This document shows positions 1-9,154 of a stretch of 64,000 nt of DNA, in pieces. The notes under the pieces were generated by a model. The model saw nothing but the letters and a program-made list of their open reading frames with translations. It was not told the origin of the DNA and made no database searches. The position numbers and the translations under genes are program-made. Origin of the DNA: Salegentibacter_A chungangensis. Lineage in GTDB: Bacteria > Bacteroidota > Bacteroidia > Flavobacteriales > Flavobacteriaceae. The stretch spans positions 682,001-746,000 of the forward strand of contig NZ_JBHTLI010000001.1 of assembly GCF_042678405.1 (NCBI RefSeq). The letters are read 5' to 3'. Each line of letters starts with the position of its first letter. Within the stretch, counting starts at the first letter, position 1.

Positions 1-290
1 TGCGTTACAACCTTCGTCGTCTTAAAGTTAGAGGTCTTGCTAAAGAACTTCCGGACTTTATAGAAGCGAACGTAACCAAGCTTAAAATTGGACAGAAACT
101 ATATGTAACTGCCGTAGAAAGCGAAGAGTATACAATTCAGCACCCTGATAACACCGTGATCTGTCAGGTTAGAACTTCACGTAACATCGTTGCTCTTGAT
201 GAGGAAGATGAAGATGAAGTACCAGCAGATGAAGTACCATCTACTGAAACTGATGATGTAGCAGCTGTAAAAGAGGGTGAAGACTCTTAA
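1..290 (+). CDS. rplY: 50S ribosomal protein L25/Ctc, C-terminal part
   Basis: This is the 3' end of a gene that starts before the window. The frame begins with the codon at position 3 and ends at TAA 288-290, giving about 95 residues. The beta-rich CTC segment is visible (around RRLKVRGLAKELPDF and IGQKLYVTAV), followed by an acidic tail rich in Glu and Asp, as is usual in Bacteroidota L25. The protein binds 5S rRNA in the large ribosomal subunit. A strong terminator follows, and pth comes next, as it often does in Flavobacteriia. Only the N-terminal 5S-binding domain is missing, because of the window edge. Confidence 0.9.
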   Translation, partial: RYNLRRLKVRGLAKELPDFIEANVTKLKIGQKLYVTAVESEEYTIQHPDNTVICQVRTSRNIVALDEEDEDEVPADEVPSTETDDVAAVKEGEDS

Positions 291-316
291 ATAGTTCAGT
301 TACTAAAATTATAAAG

Positions 317-358
317 AGCATTCCGCTTCGGTTTCTGAAGTTGGGATGCTTTTTTTTT
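317..358 (+). terminator. Rho-independent terminator after L25
   Basis: Positions 317-324 (AGCATTCC) pair with 343-350 (GGGATGCT), with a second small CTTC/GAAG stem inside, and a run of T follows at 350-358. Confidence 0.85.
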
Positions 359-428
359 ACAGAAGATTGAAGCATACCCGGGACTGGTAAAATATTTTAA
401 TAATTTTATCTTTACCAAAACAAAACCT

Positions 429-1055
429 ATGCTGTCTTTCTTCGGAAGAATTTTAAGTAAGAAAAAGCCCCGGGAAGAAATAGACCCAATGAAGAAGTTC
501 CTTATTGCAGGCCTTGGAAACCCAGGCCCCAAATATGAAAATACAAGACATAATATAGGCTTTAAGATCCTTGATGAACTTGCCAGAAGGGAAGACATCA
601 GTTTCGAGACCCAGAAGCTGGGCGACCTGGCGCAGTTCAGGTTTAAAGGCAGGACCTTTATCCTGCTTAAGCCGAATACCTATATGAACCTTAGCGGGAA
701 AGCCGTGAACTACTGGCTTACCAAGGAGAAGATCCCCCACGAGAACCTGCTCGTGGTCACCGATGATCTGAACCTTTCGTTCGGAACACTCAGGTTAAAG
801 ACCAAAGGAAGTGATGGCGGGCATAACGGGCTTAAGGATATTCAGGCCGTACTGAACACTTCCAAATATAACAGATTTCGTTTCGGGATAAGTGATGAAT
901 TCTCCAAAGGCCGCCAGGTAGACTATGTGCTGGGAGAATGGGATGAAGAGGAACAGAAGAAATTGCCCGAGCGACTTGAAAAATCGGCTGAATTAATAAA
1001 ATCTTTCGGGACGGCCGGCGTTTCAAACACAATGAATACTTTTAACGGAAAATAA
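429..1055 (+). CDS. pth: Peptidyl-tRNA hydrolase
   Basis: The enzyme cleaves the ester bond of peptidyl-tRNAs released from stalled ribosomes and so recycles tRNA in the cytoplasm. The family signatures are present: GLGNPGPKYENTRHN, whose catalytic His is residue 41 here (His20 in E. coli numbering), and the VTDDLNL segment holding the conserved Asp. The reading frame starts at ATG 429 and gives 208 residues, about 20 more than the usual length. A second ATG at 489 would begin exactly at the classical start (MKKFLIAGLGNPG). I keep the long form because similar basic N-terminal extensions occur in flavobacterial Pth (from memory), but the short start is possible. The ribF frame follows after 1 bp, so the two are probably co-transcribed. 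Confidence 0.93.
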   Translation: MLSFFGRILSKKKPREEIDPMKKFLIAGLGNPGPKYENTRHNIGFKILDELARREDISFETQKLGDLAQFRFKGRTFILLKPNTYMNLSGKAVNYWLTKEKIPHENLLVVTDDLNLSFGTLRLKTKGSDGGHNGLKDIQAVLNTSKYNRFRFGISDEFSKGRQVDYVLGEWDEEEQKKLPERLEKSAELIKSFGTAGVSNTMNTFNGK

Positions 1056-1056
1056 G

Positions 1057-2001
1057 TTGAGCTTGAAAATACATAAAGGAGCTAACGCTTTTAGCAGCGA
1101 TCATCAGACAGCGGTTACCATTGGAACTTTTGACGGGGTGCACGCGGGCCACAGAAAGATCATCGAACGCCTGGTGAACTCGGCCAATGCCAACGACCTG
1201 GAATCGGCGATACTTACCTTTTTCCCGCATCCGAGAATGGTGCTTCAGAAAGAAAGCGGCATAAAACTTATTAATACCATAGAGGAGCGAACCCAGCTTT
1301 TGGAAAGCACCGGGATAGACCATCTTATCATCCACCCTTTTACACACCAGTTTTCCAGGCTTACTGCGCGCGAATTTGTTCGCGATATCCTGGTGAATAA
1401 ACTAAAGGCAAAAAAAGTGATCATAGGTTACGATCACCGCTTTGGAAGGAACAGGACCGCAGATATAGAAGATCTGAGGGAGTTCGGGAAGGAGTACGAT
1501 TTTGAAGTGGAAGAGATCAGCCAGCAGGATGTGGAAGAGGTAGCCGTGAGTTCCACCAAGATCAGGAACGCCCTTCTTAACGGGAGTGTTGAAAAAGCAA
1601 ACCGTTATCTGCAGACCCCTTTCAGCCTTAGCGGCATCGTGGTAGAAGGAAGAGGCCTTGGTAAAAAATTCGCATACCCTACAGCAAACCTCTCCATACA
1701 GGAAGACTATAAGCTTATCCCGCAGAACGGGGTTTACGTGGTGAAGGCCGAAATTGACGGAAAGAATTACTTCGGGATGATGAATATTGGTACAAACCCT
1801 ACTGTGGGTGGGGAAGAGCAAAGCATTGAGACCTATTTCTTTGGTCTCGATAAAGACCTTTACGGAAGAAAGCTTAAGATAGAAATGCTGGTTCGCATCA
1901 GGGATGAGAAGAAATTCGATTCTGTAGATGCTCTCAAGATCGCGATGAAGCAGGATGAAGCTTTCTCTAAGCAGTATATTAAAGACAATTATGCTGAATA
2001 A
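1057..2001 (+). CDS. ribF: Bifunctional riboflavin kinase / FAD synthetase
   Basis: It converts riboflavin to FMN and FMN to FAD. The N-terminal nucleotidyltransferase half shows TIGTFDGVHAGH near residue 22 and a later SSTKIR segment. The C-terminal flavokinase half shows GRGLGKKFAYPTANL, and the total of about 314 residues fits the family. No ATG is available at the 5' end: TTG codons lie at 1057 and 1063, and the second would give a more typical N-terminus (MKIHKGANAF). The gene starts right after the pth stop and its 3' end overlaps the next gene by 11 bp, so the three are likely one transcript. Confidence 0.95.
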   Translation: MSLKIHKGANAFSSDHQTAVTIGTFDGVHAGHRKIIERLVNSANANDLESAILTFFPHPRMVLQKESGIKLINTIEERTQLLESTGIDHLIIHPFTHQFSRLTAREFVRDILVNKLKAKKVIIGYDHRFGRNRTADIEDLREFGKEYDFEVEEISQQDVEEVAVSSTKIRNALLNGSVEKANRYLQTPFSLSGIVVEGRGLGKKFAYPTANLSIQEDYKLIPQNGVYVVKAEIDGKNYFGMMNIGTNPTVGGEEQSIETYFFGLDKDLYGRKLKIEMLVRIRDEKKFDSVDALKIAMKQDEAFSKQYIKDNYAE

Positions 2002-3316
2002 CTGGCTTTTCAGGCAGATCGATAATTCAGCCCTGATCGTTTTCAGGGTGTTTTTCGGGTTGTTGATAAGCATTGAAGCCTTTGGAGCCATATTTTCCGG
2101 CTGGATAAGGCGCACTTTCATCGAGCCACAGTTCACCTTTAACTTTATAGGCTTCGAATTCCTGCAACCCCTTCCCGGCGACGGGATGCTCTGGTATTAT
2201 GGAGTAATGGGGCTCTTCGGGATCTTTGTGATGTTTGGTTTTAAATACCGCCTCAGTATGGCCGCCTATACCCTGATGTGGGCTTCGGTGTACCTGATGC
2301 AGAAATCTTCCTATAACAATCATTACTACTTGCTGATGCTGCTATGCGGGATAATGGTCTTTTTACCTGCGCATCGCTGGCTTTCAGTAGATGCCTGGCG
2401 TAAACCCGAAATAAAAAGAATCTCGATGCCCAGGTGGGTCTGGGTATTTATTGTGCTGCAGCTCTGGATCGTCTATACCTATGCTTCGGTGGCAAAAATG
2501 TACCCCGACTGGCTGGACGGGAGCCTGCCGGCATTATTGATGAGGGGTAAACGGGATTACTGGCTGGTGGGCGAATTCCTGCAGGAAAGCTGGATTCGGT
2601 ATGCCATTGCCTATTTTGGCCTTGTTTTCGACCTTCTTATTATTCCTTTTCTGTTATGGAGAAGGACGAGGTTAACAGCTTTCATACTGGCCATTTTCTT
2701 CCATCTTTTTAATAGTTTTATTTTCCATATCGGGATCTTCCCTTATTTGTCTCTGGCCTTCTGCCTTTTCTTTTTTCCTACTGAAAGCATCAATAGATTT
2801 TTCCTTCGTAAAAAGAAACCGCATTATGATCACGCCACTTCAGAAATTATTGTGCCCAAACACCGCAAGCTCCTGATAGGGACCATAGCTGTCTGGCTGC
2901 TCATCCAGGCCGGTTTGCCCTTGAGGCACTGGTTCTTTCAGGATAATGTGCTCTGGACCGAAGAGGGGCACCGCCTCAGCTGGAGAATGATGCTCAGGGC
3001 AAAGTCCGGAAGGAGCACCTTTAAGGTAGTCGAAAAGGGTCGTAAGGATACTATCTTCATCAATAAAGCCAAATATCTCTCCCGGAAACAACTGCGCGCT
3101 ATTAACTCTAAGCCCGATATGATGTGGCAGTTCGCTCAGCGCCTGGAGAAAGAGTATGCCGAAAAGGGCAAGGAGGTGGAGGTGTATATAGACTCGAAGG
3201 TGAGCGTGAACGGCAGGCCTTTAAAACGCTTCATAGATCCAAAGGTGGATATGGCCAAGGCAGAATGGCACCACTTAAGGCATAACGACTGGATTTTACC
3301 TTCCGATTTAGACTAG
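1991..3316 (+). CDS. HTTM-domain membrane protein, VKGC-like
   Basis: A 441-residue multipass inner-membrane protein of the HTTM (horizontally transferred transmembrane) family, related to the membrane part of vitamin K-dependent gamma-glutamyl carboxylase. The pattern typical of bacterial members is visible: an N-terminal helix with LIVFRVFFGLLISIEA, the segment KSSYNNHYYLL near residue 105, several Trp-rich helices, and a C-terminal soluble tail after about residue 300. ATG 1991 overlaps the ribF stop by 11 bp; an upstream ATG at 1955 would cut deep into ribF and is less likely. Bacterial substrates are unknown, and carboxylase activity cannot be inferred from the sequence alone. Confidence 0.8.
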   Translation: MLNNWLFRQIDNSALIVFRVFFGLLISIEAFGAIFSGWIRRTFIEPQFTFNFIGFEFLQPLPGDGMLWYYGVMGLFGIFVMFGFKYRLSMAAYTLMWASVYLMQKSSYNNHYYLLMLLCGIMVFLPAHRWLSVDAWRKPEIKRISMPRWVWVFIVLQLWIVYTYASVAKMYPDWLDGSLPALLMRGKRDYWLVGEFLQESWIRYAIAYFGLVFDLLIIPFLLWRRTRLTAFILAIFFHLFNSFIFHIGIFPYLSLAFCLFFFPTESINRFFLRKKKPHYDHATSEIIVPKHRKLLIGTIAVWLLIQAGLPLRHWFFQDNVLWTEEGHRLSWRMMLRAKSGRSTFKVVEKGRKDTIFINKAKYLSRKQLRAINSKPDMMWQFAQRLEKEYAEKGKEVEVYIDSKVSVNGRPLKRFIDPKVDMAKAEWHHLRHNDWILPSDLD

Positions 3317-3335
3317 AACTTTTACAGGCTTTTGT

Positions 3336-3343
3336 TACATTTG
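3336..3343 (+). promoter_or_regulatory. Bacteroidota -7 box before serS
   Basis: TACATTTG matches the TAnnTTTG consensus. No clear TTG lies 17-23 bp upstream. Transcription would start about 40 nt before the serS ATG. Confidence 0.45.
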
Positions 3344-3386
3344 CTGCTTCAATAATTATTAACGGCACTTAAAAATATTTGGCCTT

Positions 3387-4658
3387 ATGTTACAAGTTAA
3401 CAACATCAGAGAGCACAAGGAGGCTTACATTCAAGCCCTGAAGAAAAGGAATTTTGATGCTGAGAACATCTTTGAAGAGGTGTTGCAGCTTGATGAAATG
3501 CGTCGCTCCACCCAGGCTACACTGGATGATATCAAGGCTGAATCCAACCGCATTTCGAAAGAAATAGGGCTGATGTTCAAGAACGGAGAACATCAAAAAG
3601 CCAATCTACTTAAGGAAAAGACCGGGAAGCTGAAGGAAGATACCAAAGATCTTTCTGAAAAACTGGCCAATACCATCGCAGAGCTTGAAAAACTGCTTTA
3701 TACCATTCCGAATATCCCGCACGAATCGGTTCCTGCCGGAGCCAGTGAGGAGGATAACGAGGAGATCTATAAGGAGGGAGATATTCCCGTGCTGGCTGAG
3801 GGTTCTCTGCCACACTGGGAACTCGCCAAGAAATACGATATTATAGATTTTGATCTTGGGAACAAGGTTACGGGAGCGGGTTTTCCTGTTTATAAGGGAA
3901 AAGGAGCAAGGCTTCAGCGGGCGCTTATCACTTATTTTCTCGATAAGGCTGTGGAAGCAGGCTATACAGAGTATCAGCTTCCGTTAATGGTGAACGAAGC
4001 TTCAGGATTTGGAACCGGACAACTGCCGGATAAAGAGGGGCAGATGTACCACATCACCGAAGACGATCTTTATATGATCCCTACCGCCGAGGTGCCTATT
4101 ACCAATATGTATCGTGACAGGCTGCTTATCGATAAGGATTTTCCTATTGCCTGCACAGGTTACACCCCTTGTTTCAGGAGAGAGGCCGGATCTTACGGAG
4201 CCCACGTTCGCGGGCTTAACAGGCTGCACCAGTTCGATAAAGTGGAGCTGGTAAGGGTGGAAAGGCCAAAGGATTCTTACGAGGCTTTTGATGGTATGGT
4301 GGAGCACGTGAAAGGCCTGCTGAAAGAACTGAAGCTGCCTTACCGCATTCTTAAGCTATGTGGTGGCGATATGGGATTCACCGCAGCGTTAACTTACGAT
4401 TTTGAGGTTTTCTCTACGGCCCAGGACCGCTGGCTGGAGATAAGCTCTATCTCGAACGTTGAGGCTTTCCAGGCGAACAGGCTTAAGCTGAGGTATAAGA
4501 ATAAAGAAGGAAAAAAGGAGCTTGCACACACCCTTAACGGAAGTGCACTTGCCCTGCCAAGAGTGCTTGCAGGGATACTTGAAAATTACCAGACCGAAGA
4601 AGGGATCAGAATTCCCGAAGTTTTAGTGCCTTACACAGGCTTCGACCTGATAGATTAA
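3387..4658 (+). CDS. serS: Serine--tRNA ligase
   Basis: A class II aminoacyl-tRNA synthetase that charges tRNA-Ser. At 423 residues it has the normal length. The N-terminal long coiled-coil arm (about residues 30-105, the tRNA-binding helices) precedes the catalytic core with motif 2 (FRREAGSYG, then RGLNRLHQFDKVE) and motif 3 (GSALALPRVLAGILENYQ). A TAnnTTTG box lies about 45 bp upstream, and a strong hairpin follows the stop codon and reaches into the next gene. Confidence 0.98.
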   Translation: MLQVNNIREHKEAYIQALKKRNFDAENIFEEVLQLDEMRRSTQATLDDIKAESNRISKEIGLMFKNGEHQKANLLKEKTGKLKEDTKDLSEKLANTIAELEKLLYTIPNIPHESVPAGASEEDNEEIYKEGDIPVLAEGSLPHWELAKKYDIIDFDLGNKVTGAGFPVYKGKGARLQRALITYFLDKAVEAGYTEYQLPLMVNEASGFGTGQLPDKEGQMYHITEDDLYMIPTAEVPITNMYRDRLLIDKDFPIACTGYTPCFRREAGSYGAHVRGLNRLHQFDKVELVRVERPKDSYEAFDGMVEHVKGLLKELKLPYRILKLCGGDMGFTAALTYDFEVFSTAQDRWLEISSISNVEAFQANRLKLRYKNKEGKKELAHTLNGSALALPRVLAGILENYQTEEGIRIPEVLVPYTGFDLID

Positions 4659-4678
4659 ATTACCCGATCTTAAAAGCT

Positions 4679-4717
4679 AAACCACGCAATTTGTTATATT
4701 TACAATATGCGTGGTTT
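4679..4717 (+). terminator. Hairpin overlapping the next start codon
   Basis: The 10-bp stem AAACCACGCA (4679-4688) pairs with TGCGTGGTTT (4708-4717) around a 19-nt loop, and a T-rich stretch follows (TTTTCTTTTT). It looks like the serS terminator, but the ATG of the TPR gene (4707-4709) lies in the closing base pairs. The loop holds TATATTTA, a near match to a -7 box. It could therefore both stop serS readthrough and mask the start codon on readthrough transcripts. Confidence 0.7.
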
Positions 4718-6509
4718 TCTTTTTATATGCGCCTTTTTGTTCGCCGGTTTCGGGAGCTTTGCTCAATCCGATCAGCTGGCAAAAAATTTCCTTGAAAAGG
4801 GGGAATATGAAAAGGCACTGAAAACCTACCAGGAGCTTGCCAAAGAAAACCCGGGAAACCCTGTTTTCTTCTACGGGATGGTTGCTGCTTATCAGCAGCT
4901 GGAAGACTTTAAAGCGGCAGAAGACCTGCTTCGGGAAAAGCTTCAGAATACCGCTAACAATCCCAATATACTTATCGAGATCGGGCATAATTTCGAGCTT
5001 CAGGACAAACTGGAAATGGCCGGTAAATTCTATGAGGAAGCGCTGAGTGTGATCGAAGCCCGGCCTAATTATGCATATGGTATTGCCCGCGGCTTTGAAA
5101 AGTACAATCTTCTGGATTATGCAGCCAGGTCTTATGAAAGAGGAATGATCCTTAGTCCTGACAGAAATTATAACCTTCAGTTGGCCAGAATATATGGGGA
5201 GCAGGGGAAGATTGAAGAGATGTTTCAGAGTTACCTGGACCTGATAGACGCCGACCCGAAATTCTTTGAGATCGCCAACCGGGAATTTGCAAGGTATATC
5301 ACCGAAGACGGGGAAAGTGAGCCCAATACCATTTTCAGGAAACTTGTGCTTAAGAAAATGCAGAACAATCCTTCAATTTTATATAATGAGATGCTCAGCT
5401 GGCTTTTTGTTCAGCAGAAGGAATTCAGCAAAGCCTTTGCCCAGGAAAAAGCGATTTACAAAAGACAGGAACCCGGCTTGATGGATGCGGGGGGATTGCA
5501 GGCCATTCTCAACCTGGCGGTGATCGCCAAGAACGAGGGCGATAAAGCTGCGGCGAAAGAGATCGTGGAATACGTAATTGAAGAAACCCCTTCGGAAACC
5601 ACCGTTCTGCAGGGCAGGCAATTTCTTATGAACCTCAAATCTGAAATGGCCGATGCCTCTAACCTTAAGGAAGTTGATGATGAATACCGGGAAATTCTCA
5701 ATGAATTTGGTTATGATCTTAAGACGTTCCTGCTTCAGATAGATTATGCAAAATTCCTTGCTTTTAAAATGGACGACCCTACCCGCGCCGAGGAAATTCT
5801 GAAACAACTGGTAGAAAAGACCGAGAGCAACTTCCAAAAGGCGATCGCGAAAATGGCACTGGCCGATATTCTGGTGCTTCAGGAGAAATTCAATGAGGCA
5901 CTTATATATTTTTCGCAGGTGCAGCATTTGGTGAAGAACAATGAACTGGCGCAGAGCGCAAGGTTTAAAGTGGCCAAGACCAGTTATTACAAGGGCGATT
6001 TCGCCTGGGCCAAAACCCAGCTGGATATACTGAAATCCTCCACTTCACAGCTAATTGCGAATGATGCCATGGAGCTGAGCCTTCTTATAGAGGATAACTC
6101 TATTGAAGATTCCACCCAGGTGGCCTTAAAGAAATATGCCAGGGCAGATCTTCTGGCCTTTCAGGAAAGGAATCAGGAAGCAATAGATATTTTAAGTGAG
6201 ATCCTTTTAAATCATAAAGGGGAAAGCATTGAAGATGAGGCTTTGTTAAAACAGGCGAAGTTATACACTGCTGAAGGGGACTTCAGAAAGGCAGAAGCCA
6301 ATTACCTGAAGATCATAGAATTCTTCGGGGACGATATTCTTGCCGATAACGCCACCTATTTTCTTGCAGAGCTTTATGCCCACCAGTTAGAACTTCCGGA
6401 GAAGGCAAAGCAGTATTACGAGCAAATTATCTTTAACTTTGCCGACAGTATTTATTTTGTGGAGGCGAGAAAGAGTTTTCGCCGCTTAAGAGGCGATGCT
6501 ATCGAATAG
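4707..6509 (+). CDS. Exported TPR-repeat protein
   Basis: A 600-residue protein with a cleavable signal peptide (MRGFLFICAFLFAGFGSFAQ, likely cut after the Ala-Gln region), followed by repeated helical pairs of tetratricopeptide type over nearly the whole length, for example around residues 25-130, 170-260 and 470-590. TPR arrays bind partner proteins, so a periplasmic scaffold role is likely, but no partner is evident here. Conserved Bacteroidota homologues sit near serS and rsmA (from memory). The start codon lies inside a hairpin, and the upstream TATATTTA would give a leaderless or near-leaderless transcript. Confidence 0.8.
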   Translation: MRGFLFICAFLFAGFGSFAQSDQLAKNFLEKGEYEKALKTYQELAKENPGNPVFFYGMVAAYQQLEDFKAAEDLLREKLQNTANNPNILIEIGHNFELQDKLEMAGKFYEEALSVIEARPNYAYGIARGFEKYNLLDYAARSYERGMILSPDRNYNLQLARIYGEQGKIEEMFQSYLDLIDADPKFFEIANREFARYITEDGESEPNTIFRKLVLKKMQNNPSILYNEMLSWLFVQQKEFSKAFAQEKAIYKRQEPGLMDAGGLQAILNLAVIAKNEGDKAAAKEIVEYVIEETPSETTVLQGRQFLMNLKSEMADASNLKEVDDEYREILNEFGYDLKTFLLQIDYAKFLAFKMDDPTRAEEILKQLVEKTESNFQKAIAKMALADILVLQEKFNEALIYFSQVQHLVKNNELAQSARFKVAKTSYYKGDFAWAKTQLDILKSSTSQLIANDAMELSLLIEDNSIEDSTQVALKKYARADLLAFQERNQEAIDILSEILLNHKGESIEDEALLKQAKLYTAEGDFRKAEANYLKIIEFFGDDILADNATYFLAELYAHQLELPEKAKQYYEQIIFNFADSIYFVEARKSFRRLRGDAIE

Positions 6510-6544
6510 CCTTCGCAAGATGTAAAAACAATAAATTTCCGCTT

Positions 6545-6853
6545 ATGTATATATATAATGTTACCATAAACGTTCAGGAAGATATTCATGATAAATGGGT
6601 GAAATGGATGAAAGAGGAGCACATTCCCGATATGCTCAATACCGGAAAATTCACCAAAGCTTTAATGACCAGGGTGCTGGTACAGGAAGAAATGGGCGGG
6701 ATCACCTATTCCGTTCAGTATACTGCTGAAAGTAAACAAATGCTTCAGCAATATTATATTGAAAACTCTGAGGAACTGCGTGAAAAGAGCAAGCCGTTTG
6801 AAGGCAAATTTGTGGCTTTCCGTACCGAGCTGGAAGTAGTGAGCGAACAATAA
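6545..6853 (+). CDS. DUF4286 family protein
   Basis: A 102-residue cytoplasmic protein matching the small DUF4286 family of Bacteroidota. It has the typical opening YNVTINVQEDIHDKWVKWM and a ferredoxin-like alternation of strands and helices. The function is unknown. It lies 35 bp after the TPR gene and 28 bp before rsmA, on the same strand, so it is probably in the same operon. Nothing in the sequence suggests catalysis. Confidence 0.85.
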   Translation: MYIYNVTINVQEDIHDKWVKWMKEEHIPDMLNTGKFTKALMTRVLVQEEMGGITYSVQYTAESKQMLQQYYIENSEELREKSKPFEGKFVAFRTELEVVSEQ

Positions 6854-6881
6854 ACCCGCCTTCCGCACCTAAAATCTACCG

Positions 6882-7721
6882 ATGAAAAAACGATACAGGG
6901 GATATTCTTCCCGTAAACAGAATAACGATCCCAACTCAGTCAGGGCCAAAAAGCACCTGGGCCAGCATTTCCTCACCGACGAGAATATTGCGGCCAAGAT
7001 AGCCGATACCCTGAGTTATGAGGGATATTCGAAAACCCTGGAAATAGGCCCCGGAATGGGGGTATTGACGAAATACCTTCTGAAAAAGGACACCGAGGTG
7101 CACGTGATAGAGATAGATACCGAGAGTGTGGCTTACCTGGGCGAAAATTACCCCGATCTTGAAGGAGCGATCCACGAACAGGATTTTTTGAAATACGACC
7201 TGAGTAAGATCTTTGGGGAAGCGCCTTTTGCTGTAATAGGGAACTTTCCCTATAACATCTCGACCCAGATCGTTTTTAAAGTGCTGGCACAAAGGGACCG
7301 GATTCCTGAATTCTCAGGGATGTTCCAGAAAGAGGTAGCTCAAAGAATTTGTGAAAATAAGGGGAGTAAAGCCTATGGGATCCTTTCGGTCCTGACCAAG
7401 GCATTTTATGAAACCGAATACTTATTTACCGTTCCGCCTTCAGTCTTTAATCCCCCGCCAAAAGTAGATAGTGGAGTTTTAAGGCTGAAAAGAAAGGAAA
7501 ATTATAGCCTGCCTTGTGATGAAGCCCTGTTTTTCAGAATTGTGAAAATGGCCTTTCAGCAACGGCGTAAAACTTTAAGGAATAGCTTAAAATCTATGAA
7601 TTTACCCGATAATTTGAGGGAAGATGCTATATTTGGGCAACGTCCGGAGCAACTTAGCACAGATGAATTTATTGAGTTGACCTTAAAAATTCAGCCTTAT
7701 GCAATTTCAGATCAGCAGTGA
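6882..7721 (+). CDS. rsmA: 16S rRNA (A1518/A1519) dimethyltransferase
   Basis: It dimethylates two adjacent adenosines near the 3' end of 16S rRNA during late 30S assembly, using S-adenosylmethionine. The visible motifs are KHLGQHFLTDENI at the N-terminus, the SAM-binding GPGMGVLTKYLL, and the catalytic GNFPYNIS. The C-terminal helical domain contains the QRRKTLRNSLK segment. The length is 279 residues. The basic N-terminal leader (KKRYRGYSSRKQ) is a little longer than in E. coli KsgA. The 3' end overlaps mgtE by 23 bp. Confidence 0.96.
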   Translation: MKKRYRGYSSRKQNNDPNSVRAKKHLGQHFLTDENIAAKIADTLSYEGYSKTLEIGPGMGVLTKYLLKKDTEVHVIEIDTESVAYLGENYPDLEGAIHEQDFLKYDLSKIFGEAPFAVIGNFPYNISTQIVFKVLAQRDRIPEFSGMFQKEVAQRICENKGSKAYGILSVLTKAFYETEYLFTVPPSVFNPPPKVDSGVLRLKRKENYSLPCDEALFFRIVKMAFQQRRKTLRNSLKSMNLPDNLREDAIFGQRPEQLSTDEFIELTLKIQPYAISDQQ

Positions 7722-9051
7722 ACTAATAGACAAAATAAAGTTTCTCGTTGAAGAAAAGAACAACGATGAGCTTTTGTTGCATCTTGAAGATGTTCACCAC
7801 GCTGATATTGCTGAGATCCTTACCGAACTATCCCTTGAGGAGGCCACTTACCTTGTAAAACTTCTTGACAGTCAGAAAACGGCTGAAGCTCTTATGGAGC
7901 TTGAAGAAGGTGTAAGGGAAAGGATTCTGGAAACCCTTTCGGCCAAAGAGATCGCGGGAGAGCTGGAAGAGATGGACACCGATGACGCGGCCGATATCAT
8001 CTCTGAACTTCCACCCGACAGGCAACAGAATGTAATTGCCGAGATCCAGGACGAGGAACACGCCGATCATATTGTAGAGCTGCTTAGGTATGACGAAGAT
8101 TCTGCCGGGGGGCTGATGGCAAAGGAGCTGGTAAAGGTCAATGAGAACTGGAGCGTTACCGGCTGTATGAGTGAGATGCGGGCCCAGGCCGAGAATGTGA
8201 CCCGCGTGCATTCTATTTACGTGGTAGACGACAAGAACAGGCTAAAGGGAAGGCTTTCGCTGAAAGACCTGCTTACCGCACCAAGCCACGCCAATATCAG
8301 GGACATCTATATTCCGAATGTAGATTATGTGAATGTGCATACCGAAGGGGAAGAAGTGGCGAGGCTTATGCAGAAATATGACCTGGAAGCCATTCCCGTG
8401 GTCGATGAAATGGGGCGTCTTGTTGGGCGTGTAACCATTGATGATATTGTAGACTTTATCAAGGAAGAGGCAGAGAAAGATTACCAGATGGCTGCCGGTA
8501 TCTCTGAAGATGTGGAAGCCGATGATAATATTTTCAAACAAACCCGTGCGAGATTGCCCTGGTTGCTTATCGGGATGTTCGGGGGCCTTGGAGCAGCAAG
8601 TATTATTGCAGGCTTTGAGACTATAATGATCACCTTTCCTAAACTGCTGATTTTTGTGCCGCTTATTCAGGCAACGGCCGGAAATGTTGGGGTGCAGTCC
8701 AGCGCCATCGTGGTACAGGGACTTGCCAACGGCAGTCTGAGAGATAATATTATAGGCAGGCTTTTAAAGGAATGTTCTCTTGCTCTTGTTAACGGAATAT
8801 CTATAGCCATAATCGTATTTATAATCAGTACCTACTTTTTCGGGACCACTTATACCGAATCTGTGAGTATCGGGATCGCCCTGATCTCCGTGATCATTTT
8901 GGCAGCGCTTATAGGTACTTTTATTCCTATTATCCTGAATAAAAACAACATAGATCCTGCGGTTGCCACGGGACCATTTATTACCACCAGTAATGATGTT
9001 TTCGGGATCCTTACCTATTTCCTTATAGCAAAGGCCATTCTCGGCTTTTAA
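7699..9051 (+). CDS. mgtE: Magnesium transporter MgtE
   Basis: A 450-residue Mg2+ channel/transporter. The order is the N-terminal helical MgtE_N domain (about residues 1-130, with repeated DAADIISELPP-type segments), a CBS pair (about 135-260), a linking helix, and five membrane helices (about 280-450). The acidic N domain and CBS pair sense intracellular Mg2+ in characterised members. The gene begins inside the rsmA 3' end (23-bp overlap), which supports translational coupling. Confidence 0.95.
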   Translation: MQFQISSELIDKIKFLVEEKNNDELLLHLEDVHHADIAEILTELSLEEATYLVKLLDSQKTAEALMELEEGVRERILETLSAKEIAGELEEMDTDDAADIISELPPDRQQNVIAEIQDEEHADHIVELLRYDEDSAGGLMAKELVKVNENWSVTGCMSEMRAQAENVTRVHSIYVVDDKNRLKGRLSLKDLLTAPSHANIRDIYIPNVDYVNVHTEGEEVARLMQKYDLEAIPVVDEMGRLVGRVTIDDIVDFIKEEAEKDYQMAAGISEDVEADDNIFKQTRARLPWLLIGMFGGLGAASIIAGFETIMITFPKLLIFVPLIQATAGNVGVQSSAIVVQGLANGSLRDNIIGRLLKECSLALVNGISIAIIVFIISTYFFGTTYTESVSIGIALISVIILAALIGTFIPIILNKNNIDPAVATGPFITTSNDVFGILTYFLIAKAILGF

Positions 9052-9154
9052 AGGCTTCCCGCTTCCCATAATTAAAATCATTACTTATCTTTGCTGATTG
9101 GTTTTGTAAGAATCAGCTATGCACCTATTCAACTATAGCAGTACCTTCAGAACG

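Noticed and set aside
1402..2136. A 244-residue minus-strand open frame
   Set aside because: It covers ribF and the HTTM gene in antisense; both sense genes are well-recognised families.
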